NCBI GenBank assembly: GCA_036736205.1
Contig: DAINMX010000135.1
Location: forward strand, 1 to 16,818
Source: XYA12-FULL-58-9 sp001798605
Lineage (GTDB): Bacteria > Myxococcota > XYA12-FULL-58-9
DNA: 16,818 nt
Reading direction: 5' to 3'
Shown: in pieces, positions 1-7,600 of the stretch
Position numbering within the stretch: the first letter of the stretch is position 1
How the letters are laid out: each line of letters begins with the position of its first letter
Notes under the pieces: generated by a model
What the model saw: the letters and a program-made list of their open reading frames with translations, nothing else
Told to the model about the DNA's origin: nothing
The model's database searches: none
Made by a program: the position numbers and the translations under genes

Positions 1-1
1 T

Positions 2-889
2 GGCGCTGGGCTCGAAGAGGCTTGTGCCCCTGCCATCGGAAGAGCTGCCGACGGCACGAATGACGCCCCAGATGTGATGGCCATCCCGGATAGCGTCTTC
101 CAGACGTTGCAACGCAAACAACACCACACCCTCGCCCTGGCACAGTCCAGCGTGATCGTGATCAAAGGGCCGGCACGGCTCGGAGCTGTGGGCACCGACG
201 AGCTCGAAGGAACCAAAGGACACTGGGAGCATGTCAGCTTCGAGGCCCCCAACGAAGACAACATCGGCCTGATCGTGCAGCAGCTTTTGAGCACCCACAT
301 GGATTGCGGCGAGAGATGAGGCACAAGCCGCGTCGATGAGGCAGCCCTCACCGGTGAGAGCAAAGTGTTTCTTGATGGCGGCAATCACCGATGAAGTCGG
401 CCTTGCCTCGAATTGTTGGAAATGCGCGAGAAGGGATTGTTCATCTTCATTGGCGGACTCTTCGGTGTTGCACTGTTGCCGCCAAAGTGACGCGAAGGCC
501 GCAAGCTCGAGCTCCTCATGTGGGTCCATGCAGCCAAAACAGAACTGCGTGCGACGTGCCGCCAACGTCGACATGTCGAGCTGCACTGCGAGCTGCGCGA
601 AGGCGGCGATCGCTAAGATCTCGAGCCGGTTGAGATTGGCTGAATCAATATGCAAATCCGCACAAAGTTCATGCAAGACATCGTCGCCAATTGTTGCCGC
701 GACATACGTGGTTAACGCCGCGGTATCATCTCCCTGCAAACCCTGCGGCCATCGAGAAACGGGCATGGGCAGGAGCTGCGACTCGTAAGCCACGAGATTT
801 CGCCAAAAGGCTGCGGTGTCACGTGCTCCCGGCAGAATCGCGGCAGTGCCGACGATGGCGATGGGTTCCTCTTTGACTCTTGTCGACAT
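2..889 (-). CDS. beta-ketoacyl synthase (polyketide/PUFA-synthase type), N-terminal part, cut by window edge
   Basis: Read from ATG at 889 the minus strand is open for 296 codons to the window edge. The start of the protein, IAIVGTAAILPGA (residues 10-22), is the usual first strand of modular ketosynthases. The active-site block is IDAACASSL with the nucleophilic Cys at residue 189. It is followed by RPFD (240-243) and QGEG (251-254), also standard KS signatures. A KS domain is about 420 residues, so the two catalytic histidines and any following acyltransferase or ACP domains lie outside. The enzyme would catalyse decarboxylative Claisen condensation of acyl-thioesters in the cytosol. The variant DAACASSL instead of DTACSSSL is typical of PUFA-synthase/HglE-like or other iterative type I enzymes; that subtype is inference. 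The gene follows a membrane acyltransferase-like gene by 13 bp, suggesting one lipid or polyketide operon. Confidence 0.88.
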   Translation of the reverse strand, partial: MSTRVKEEPIAIVGTAAILPGARDTAAFWRNLVAYESQLLPMPVSRWPQGLQGDDTAALTTYVAATIGDDVLHELCADLHIDSANLNRLEILAIAAFAQLAVQLDMSTLAARRTQFCFGCMDPHEELELAAFASLWRQQCNTEESANEDEQSLLAHFQQFEARPTSSVIAAIKKHFALTGEGCLIDAACASSLAAIHVGAQKLLHDQADVVFVGGLEADMLPVSFGSFELVGAHSSEPCRPFDHDHAGLCQGEGVVLFALQRLEDAIRDGHHIWGVIRAVGSSSDGRGTSLFEPSA

Positions 890-902
890 GTATCGTTCAC
901 AG

Positions 903-2012
903 TTAGCGCATTTGCACGCGCAGGATGTATCGTCTCTCGTCGAGAAATCGCACGCATGCGAAGCCGATGGCCCATGACATCAAGATCATCACCAGTATCA
1001 AAAATGCCATCGCCCAGAGGAGATTCGCGAAGAGAGCCGTTGGAAATATCCCCTTGAGTAAATCCGATGCGTGAGAGCCAAGGATGATATGCAGAGCATA
1101 GATCCAAAGAATGCCGCGACTGTAACAACGGACGATTCCGTATCGGTGTAACTTCGTGATCCGTCCAAGCCACGCACACAGGACAAAGTAGATAGCCAGA
1201 AATCCGAAGAAGCCGACGAAGGATTGCAGAGTTGGCTGCCAAACCGTATCTCCCCAAACCCGCGCAGGATCGACACGCCAAGTGTAATCGACAACCCACA
1301 GGGCAATGGTAGCGCAGACAACGCCGGTCGCGAGCAGGCCCGCATACCATCTCGTCAGGGAGCCGACCCGCAAGGTGACATGTGCCAGGAGAAACCCCAC
1401 CGCCACCGTGGTGAACCATGGGAACAGGGGCCAGAAGAACCACACGCCGTTGTCACCAATGAGGATCCCCTCGAGGGTGCCTACCGCCGAGGGTAACAAG
1501 GGCGGCATGCCCCGCAGGGCGGTCACTATCACGGGGGTCAAGGCAAGCCCCGAAACGCCAGCCGCTGCAACCCACAGCACGCCGCCCCAACGTGCCAGAA
1601 CAACAATGAGCAGGAACGACACCGCGACGAACTTGAGCACATCCCAAGCCCAGATGTGCGTTGAACCCCATGTCAGCAAATTGACGAGGCTCTCCACCAC
1701 ACCCAAAAACAGCGCCTCGCCAAGCGCGACCTTGAGAGGAAAGCCGAGCAAACGATCGTCTACCATGTACTTGTCGAGTCGCGCGCGCAGGACCATTCCG
1801 GCGATGGCAGGCAGTGACAGCACCACGAGCATCGGCAATCGCGTGGATGCGAGAAAACCTGTAAAAGCCAGGCCCTCACGGGTCAAGGTCGCGTCATCGC
1901 TGGTTATCATCCAGAAGAAACCGTGGCTCGCAACCATCACGAGGACGCTGAAGAACTTCATGTGCGCGATGCCAGGCAGTCTCTCGTCGACGCTTTGGTA
2001 GTGCCTGTCCAT
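903..2012 (-). CDS. polytopic membrane protein, DUF1624 / acyltransferase-3-like
   Basis: The 369-residue product is very hydrophobic, with roughly ten membrane segments. Near the N-terminus, DERLPGIAHMKFFSVLVMV...SH places a His (residue 30) in the first helix, as in acyltransferase-3 and DUF1624 (heparan-glucosaminide N-acetyltransferase-like) proteins. The block WFFWPLFPWFTTVAVGFLLA (191-210) recalls the FPllPWlG...G motif of DUF1624. SRGILWIYALHIILG (298-312) matches the late S-L-x-I-Y-x-L-H helix of this superfamily. It would transfer an acyl group to a lipid or glycan at the inner membrane; the substrate is unknown. ATG at 2012 keeps the conserved N-terminal helix; an internal ATG at 1961 would begin only just before that helix. 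No strong ribosome-binding site is visible. It is the first gene of a minus-strand pair with the ketosynthase. It could instead be an OpgC-like transferase. Confidence 0.72.
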   Translation of the reverse strand: MDRHYQSVDERLPGIAHMKFFSVLVMVASHGFFWMITSDDATLTREGLAFTGFLASTRLPMLVVLSLPAIAGMVLRARLDKYMVDDRLLGFPLKVALGEALFLGVVESLVNLLTWGSTHIWAWDVLKFVAVSFLLIVVLARWGGVLWVAAAGVSGLALTPVIVTALRGMPPLLPSAVGTLEGILIGDNGVWFFWPLFPWFTTVAVGFLLAHVTLRVGSLTRWYAGLLATGVVCATIALWVVDYTWRVDPARVWGDTVWQPTLQSFVGFFGFLAIYFVLCAWLGRITKLHRYGIVRCYSRGILWIYALHIILGSHASDLLKGIFPTALFANLLWAMAFLILVMILMSWAIGFACVRFLDERRYILRVQMR

Positions 2013-2100
2013 GGGTTGTGGGCTGATGCTAACCCCATTTCAACAGACACGCCAACGGTCAACCCCGTCTCCCCGTCTATGGCGTCAACAGCACGAGGCT

Positions 2101-2128
2101 TTGAATTTTGGCAGGAAGGCTCTAGTAT
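2101..2128 (+). promoter_or_regulatory. candidate promoter for the plus-strand operon
   Basis: The gap between the divergent genes (2013-2235) holds TTGAAT at 2101-2106 and TAGTAT at 2123-2128, 16 bp apart. Each matches four of six positions of the sigma-70 -35 and -10 boxes. A purine-rich AGGGGGAG follows at 2173-2180. No clear promoter was found for the minus-strand operon. The box match is weak and GC-rich bacteria have many alternative sigma factors, so this is only a candidate. Confidence 0.25.
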
Positions 2129-2235
2129 CTGCGCGCCCAACCTCCCAACAGTGAACAAGACCGAGTAAGAAAAGGGGGAGAATGGGCGATTTGGCAGTTG
2201 GCGACTCTGAGCTTCGCGGGAGTCGGGATTGTTTG

Positions 2236-3153
2236 ATGGTATCGTCGATGGGTGTAGCTCAGGCTTTTTTGATCGTTGCTGTTTGCTTGGTCACGCAACT
2301 GTCGTTGCCGGTGCCAGCCACGGCATCGATCAGCGTCCATATCGAGAGCCATACGGAGTGCCTCGACGAAGAGCAGCTGCAGCTGCGCATTGGCAAGCTA
2401 CTCGAACATTATGAGGGTGGTAGCGAAGGATCGATTACCGTTGCGGGCAGTCCCGGCGAGACGGCAACCATCGCGACACTGCGGGTGGTGACAGTTGTCG
2501 GTGAAGTTGTTTTGGACCGCCTGTTTGAGCTGAGACCTGAGGATTGCCCGAGCGCTGTGGATCTTTTCGCCACCGTCCTCGAACAGTTCTTGCGCGAGTT
2601 CCCACGGGAAGGATGGGGAGAGGATCCCCAACCCCAGCCCGTGCCAGAGCGCATCATCGTCACCCAAGATGTAACCGAGTTCGCCGGACGTTTCTTTGTG
2701 GCAGCGGACACGCGATGGCAACCCACGAGTGGCGATCTGGAGCTGGGTGCTACGCTCGATGTGGGTTCAGATCGCCATCGCCTAACCGCCAGTGCCGCCT
2801 TTCGAGTGGGCTATCCCCACAAGCTCGGCGGCGGACAGTACATCGAAAACCTGGCGTTGCTCGGTGTTGGGTGGCGGTACGCATCCCAGAATTGGCTCAC
2901 CCAAATCGAGGTGCGTACAGGGGGGCTCGTGGTGTCGGGTTTCGGGTATGCGATCAATCACCACACCTGGCTTCTCTGGCTCGAGGCTCAAGGCGCCATT
3001 ATGTGGCACTGGCATGGCGTCCTCATGGGTCCACAGGTCGGCGTTTCGCCATTGCAGCACCGAGTTGTGACAGTGGACGGAGACGTATCCGCGATCCCCA
3101 GGGTGCGGATCGGGGTGGTGGTGGCGATACCCTTTTGGAGCCAGAAAATGTGA
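2236..3153 (+). CDS. exported protein of unknown function, first gene of the sigma-factor operon
   Basis: The product is 305 residues from ATG 2236. A signal peptide is clear: a short N-region, hydrophobic core AFLIVAVCLVT, then a likely cut after VPATA at residue 30. The next part has two cysteines spaced by a helical segment (TECLDEEQLQ and PEDCPSAVDLFA), a layout seen in periplasmic proteins of myxobacteria. The C-terminal half is rich in alternating hydrophobic and polar residues with many Gly, Trp and Tyr and ends in IGVVVAIPFW, which suggests beta-strands and perhaps an outer-membrane barrel. The frame extends up to ATG 2182, where AGGGGGAG lies only 1 nt upstream, but that start would bury the signal peptide behind 18 charged residues, so 2236 (or 2248) is preferred. 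It is 3 bp from the sigma gene. No family was recognised. Confidence 0.75.
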   Translation: MVSSMGVAQAFLIVAVCLVTQLSLPVPATASISVHIESHTECLDEEQLQLRIGKLLEHYEGGSEGSITVAGSPGETATIATLRVVTVVGEVVLDRLFELRPEDCPSAVDLFATVLEQFLREFPREGWGEDPQPQPVPERIIVTQDVTEFAGRFFVAADTRWQPTSGDLELGATLDVGSDRHRLTASAAFRVGYPHKLGGGQYIENLALLGVGWRYASQNWLTQIEVRTGGLVVSGFGYAINHHTWLLWLEAQGAIMWHWHGVLMGPQVGVSPLQHRVVTVDGDVSAIPRVRIGVVVAIPFWSQKM

Positions 3154-3156
3154 AGG

Positions 3157-3744
3157 ATGTCGCCACTGCTGGGGAACAATCAAACAGTGGCAGTTTCAGC
3201 AGCATTGGGCGTGACGATGGCCGAAGAGCTCGACGTGGGCGCGCTATACCGAGAGCACGGCGAGTTCATTGCCCGCGTCATCGAACGGCTCACGGGCCCT
3301 GGCCCCCATGTCGACGATCTACTTCAGGAAAGCTTCGTGGCGGCGTTCAAGAGCAGAAACCGTTACGATGAGAGTCGCGCATCTGCAACCACTTGGCTCT
3401 ACTCAATCGCCGCAAACATCTCCAAACGGTACCAGCGTGGACGTTGGCGGCTCGGTCGTCTGCGCGAGAAGCTCATGGAGACCGATTTGCCTGTCGACCC
3501 GGACCGCCCCGATGATGAGTTGGAACGGGAAGAGAACATTGCTCTCGTCCACGATGTTCTCAAGGAGCTCCCATTCAAGCAGCGCGAGGTATTTGCGCTT
3601 TACGAGCTCGAGGGCATCGACGGCCAAAGCATTGCGGAGATTGCAGACATTCCCGAGGGCACGGTCTGGACGCGTCTGCACCACGCCCGCAAGACCTTCA
3701 CAAAACTGATGCGGCACAAGATGGCCAAGGAGGGATTGTCATGA
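3157..3744 (+). CDS. ECF-type RNA polymerase sigma-70 factor
   Basis: The 195-residue product shows both ECF domains. Sigma region 2 spans about residues 30-97, with VDDLLQESFVAAF (region 2.1/2.2) and TTWLYSIAANISKRYQR (the 2.3/2.4 promoter-melting and -10 reading part). Region 4 spans about 132-185, with LPFKQREVFALYELEG and the helix-turn-helix SIAEIADIPEGTVWTRLHHAR that reads the -35 box. It would direct RNA polymerase to a small regulon. ATG 3157 is the longest start, 3 bp after the preceding stop; ATG 3217 (MAEELDVGALYREH) gives a more usual ECF N-terminus and may be the true start. It overlaps the next gene by ATGA. No zinc-binding anti-sigma is encoded nearby, so the following membrane TPR protein is the best candidate partner. 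Confidence 0.93.
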   Translation: MSPLLGNNQTVAVSAALGVTMAEELDVGALYREHGEFIARVIERLTGPGPHVDDLLQESFVAAFKSRNRYDESRASATTWLYSIAANISKRYQRGRWRLGRLREKLMETDLPVDPDRPDDELEREENIALVHDVLKELPFKQREVFALYELEGIDGQSIAEIADIPEGTVWTRLHHARKTFTKLMRHKMAKEGLS

Positions 3745-4577
3745 AACCAGAGGCGAACCCTCTTCGTTTGATCGATACTCCCGAGTTCGGTCCCGTTCTC
3801 CAAGAAGTTGCCGCCCGACGATGGGCACCCGAGCGTCTGGCCAGAAGCGCCGATGCCATTGAGACGAAAGTCGCGAGCCTGGCAGTGGGCAGTGCTGTTG
3901 CGACGGGCTCATTGTCCGCGCTCACGACGGGCAGTGCGGCAAAACTCGGCCTTGCCATTGTGGCGGGGCTCTCAGTCGCTTCCGGGGTGCTGTTGTGGAA
4001 GCCCAACGATGGGGCCGAACCCACTGCGAACAATCAATTTGAAGAGTTCCGTATGCAAGACATCCAAGAAGGCGAATGGATAGCCCTTCCTCGGCCAAGC
4101 ACAGAACCGGGCGAACTTGGGGAACCGCGGCAAGCTCGGAACCATTCGATGCGACTCGAAGAACCAATTCCGCCCGTCCCCCACAGCGATCTGCCACGAC
4201 AGCTTGAGCTGTTTGATGACGCAAGGGAGGCCGCAAACGCTGGGGACTTCGATACGGCCCTCAATCGCTTGACAACGTTGTCAGATACTTTTCCGCAAAG
4301 TCCCATTCAGGTTGAGGTGCTGCTTGCCAGGGCCGAATATATGGTTAAGGCGGGACGGGACGAGGAGGCGATTCGATTCCTTGAGGCGGTGATCGAGGAC
4401 CCTGCGCTTGCCAGCAAAAAAGCTCAACTGTTCCGATTGGTTGCAGACGCTTGGCTGCGTCGGGGGCAGTGCGATCGGGCCGTGCCCGCGTACCAGCGTG
4501 CCCTCGGACTCGGTTTGCTGGATGAAGACTCAATCAATGCTCGAGCTGGCCTAAAAAAATGTGCCGCTCAGCCATAA
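3741..4577 (+). CDS. single-span membrane protein with TPR-like C-terminal domain; possible sigma-factor partner
   Basis: The 278-residue product starts at an ATG that overlaps the sigma gene stop (ATGA), implying translational coupling. Residues 1-60 are polar and likely cytosolic. A hydrophobic stretch at about 67-86 (AKLGLAIVAGLSVASGVLLW) can span the inner membrane. A proline-rich linker follows, and residues about 155-270 contain helical repeats of TPR type, such as FDDAREAANAGDFDTALNRL and VADAWLRRGQCDRAVPAYQR. The layout (cytosolic N-terminus, one helix, periplasmic TPR/YbgF-like domain) and its place behind an ECF sigma gene fit a membrane regulator, as in many myxobacterial operons. 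It has no recognisable zinc HxxxCxxC anti-sigma motif. Anti-sigma function is inference; it could also be a separate scaffold protein. Confidence 0.8.
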   Translation: MKPEANPLRLIDTPEFGPVLQEVAARRWAPERLARSADAIETKVASLAVGSAVATGSLSALTTGSAAKLGLAIVAGLSVASGVLLWKPNDGAEPTANNQFEEFRMQDIQEGEWIALPRPSTEPGELGEPRQARNHSMRLEEPIPPVPHSDLPRQLELFDDAREAANAGDFDTALNRLTTLSDTFPQSPIQVEVLLARAEYMVKAGRDEEAIRFLEAVIEDPALASKKAQLFRLVADAWLRRGQCDRAVPAYQRALGLGLLDEDSINARAGLKKCAAQP

Positions 4578-4581
4578 TTAT

Positions 4582-4651
4582 TGAAGGTCGTCGTCTCATG
4601 GGGGGAACAATCGGCGAGACCCATAGTGAAGGTCGTCGGCGAGACCAATAG
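4582..4651 (+). repeat. short direct repeats in the leader of the RCC1 gene
   Basis: TGAAGGTCGTCG occurs at 4582-4593 and again at 4627-4638. TCGGCGAGACC followed by ATAG occurs at 4611-4626 and, with one extra A, at 4636-4651. The two overlap into a composite unit ending just before the strong GGAGGG ribosome-binding site (4655-4660). This could be slippage debris or a binding site in the untranslated leader. Confidence 0.5.
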
Positions 4652-4666
4652 CATGGAGGGTGTGAG

Positions 4667-7600
4667 ATGAATAGATCCTTGTCTCTTGTGGCGTTCCTTG
4701 GTGTCATCGCGTTCCAGAACGGTTGCGGCGACGCCCTCGTTGGCAATGACAAGACCTGCAACGCCGTTTCGCACTGCCATCTCGTCAATGGTGTCCCGGC
4801 GTGTGACACCGGCTACGTGTGGAAAGATCCAAAGGACCCAAACAACCTCAACTGTGTGCCAGTCAATTCAACAACCTTGGCCCCGGTTATCGCCTCCTTT
4901 GCGGCGACGCCCTCTGCAGCGGCCACGGGTGTGGCCACCGCGGTAACGTGGAGCTGGACCTACGGCAACACGCCTACGCCTACGCCTACCTGCGCTATCG
5001 ACAACGGTGTTGGCAATGTGACGAGTGGGGCAACGACGGACATCACATTGACCACAGACACGGTCTTCACCCTTACGTGCACAAACAGCGCCGGCAGTGA
5101 CACGGCGGAAACGACGGTGACCGTCGTTGCTGCACCGGTGGCACCGATCATCGCCTCCTTCGTGGCGACGCCCTCTGCAGCGGCCACGGGCGTGGCGACC
5201 GCGGTGACGTGGAGCTGGACCTACGCCAACACGCCCACGCCCACCCCTACGTGCAACATTGACAACGGCATCGGCAATGCTACGAGCGGTGCGGCGACGG
5301 ACATCACGCTGACCACAGACACGACCTTCACCCTTACCTGCGCGAACAGCGCCGGTAGCGACACGGCGGAAACGACGGTGAGTGTCGTTGCTGCGCCCGT
5401 GGCACCGGTGATTGCGACTTTCACGGCGACACCGTCGGCGGTGACCACTTCCGTGGCAACCGCGGTGACCTGGAGGTGGACCTACGCCAACACACCGACC
5501 CCCGCACCTACCTGCGCTATCAACAACGGCGTTGGCAATGTGACGAGCGGCGCGGCGACGAACATCACGTTGACGACAGGCACGACCTTCACCCTCTCCT
5601 GCGCCAACAGCGCTGGAAGCAACACCGCCCAGACGACGGTTAGCGTGGTTTCTTCGTCGGTGGCGCCGGTCATCGCTACCTTCACGGCGACACCGTCCGC
5701 CGTGGTCAACAGTCAACTGACTACCGTAATTTGGAACTGGACCTACGCCAACAGTCCGACGCCCACGCCAGCGTGCGCGATTAGCTATGTTACGGGGGCC
5801 GTGACGAATGGTGCCACATCGAATATCGCATTGATGGCGGACGAGACCTTTACCCTCACATGCACAAACACCGCCGGGAGCGACACGGCGCAGACGACGA
5901 TTGTAGTCGTCTCTGCTCCAGTGGCACCGATCGTCGCTACCTTCACGGCGAGCCCGACGACGGTGACCACTGGCGTACCGACCGCGGTGACATGGGCTTG
6001 GACCTACGCCAACACGCCCACTCCGGCCCCGACATGTGTGGTCGCCCCGGGTGTGGGCACACTCACGAACGGCACTGTGACCAACATCACACTGACCACA
6101 AACGCTACCTTCACCATCACCTGCATCAACAGCGCCGGCAGCGATACAGAGCAGACTATCGTGGAGACTGTCGCTGCGCCTGTGGCACCGGTCATCGCCG
6201 GGTTCAGTGTGGCACCGTCGTCGGTGACGATTGGGGTGGCGACGCCGGTCACCTGGGTCTGGACGTACGCTTACACTCCCACCCCCACGCCCACGTGCAC
6301 CATTGACAATGGTGTTGGCACGGTAACCAGCGGCACCACGACCAACATCACCTTGATTGAGGACACGACTTTTCTCCTGATTTGCACCAACATCGCCGGC
6401 AGCAGTAGCGGCTGGGAGGTGACAGTGGGGGTCGTCGCGGCACCGGTTGCGCCGATCATCGGCACGTTTGCGGTGACGCCGTCGGCGGTGACCATGGGTG
6501 TTGCGACCAACCTGACGTGGACCTGGACCTACACCAACAGTCCCTCACCCGCACCTGTGTGCACTATCAACAACGGTGTTGGCACCGTGACGAGTGGTGC
6601 CGTGACCAACATGACATTGGCAACAGACACGGATTTCACCCTCACCTGCACGAACAGCGCCGGCAATGATACTGCGCAGGCCATGGTGAGCGCAGTTTGC
6701 GAAGAGGGTGCCACGCGACGTGGCTCAACTTCCTGTGGTCCAACCGGAGCGGTGTTTGAGCAAGAGTGCATCGGTGGAGCGTGGGAAGACACCGCCAACT
6801 GCATCGTCATGCCGGTGGTGACAGTGGGTCGGTCCAACACTTGTGTGGTTTACGCCGGTCAGGCTCGTTGCTGGGGTTACAACGACTATGCGCAGTTGGG
6901 TGACGGAACTCGGGAGTCCAGACACGCACCTGTCCTAAGCAACATCGACGGTTATGTTCAGCGCATGTCCCCGGGCTTTGGGGCTTTTTGTGCGGCCCTC
7001 GATGATGGCACTTTGCAATGTGTGGGCCGCAACGCTGAGGGGCAGTTAGCGCTCGGTGATACGGTGCCTCGTGATTACCTTTCCGTGGTGCCCGGACTGG
7101 GCGTTCAGGCGGCCGCCGGTTCAGAACACACCTGCGCTATTGATGCCGCCGGCGACGTTTGGTGTTGGGGGCAAAACGACGACGGGCAACTCGGCAGTGG
7201 CACAACCCCGAGTCTCGTTCCCAAAAAGGTGACTGGCATCACCGGCGCAATCGAGGTCGGTTCTGATTACGATGACACCTGCGCGCTCCTTGCGGGCGGT
7301 GTGGTCAAGTGCTGGGGCTGGCTTGCGGGGGGCACAAAGAACACGGTGATCGCGGCCAACGCGGTCACGATGGATGTGGGTGATTACAAGGTTTGTGCAG
7401 TTATGACCAACGGGGACGTGCAGTGCACGGGCTTTGGCACCAGCTCCACGCCGGTGTCGATGGGGTTCACGAGCGCGGTCGATGTCGCAGTTGGCTCAGG
7501 CCACGTCTGCGCGGTGCTCGCAAACGGGGAAGTTTGGTGTTGGGGGGATGATCTCTGGTACCAATTTGGCACGGGCCCCGGCAATCAATCGAGCGACCAG

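Noticed and set aside
2544..3371. 275-codon plus frame
   Set aside because: Arg-rich shadow of the exported protein and the sigma factor, both better supported in their own frames.
4868..5716. 282-codon Arg/Gly/His-rich minus frame and several 75-codon minus frames with similar sequence
   Set aside because: They repeat only because the Ig units on the plus strand repeat; composition is typical of an antisense shadow.
4880..6697. Regular repeats considered as a CRISPR-like or satellite array
   Set aside because: The 261-bp unit is in frame, wholly coding and without spacers; it encodes Ig-like domains.
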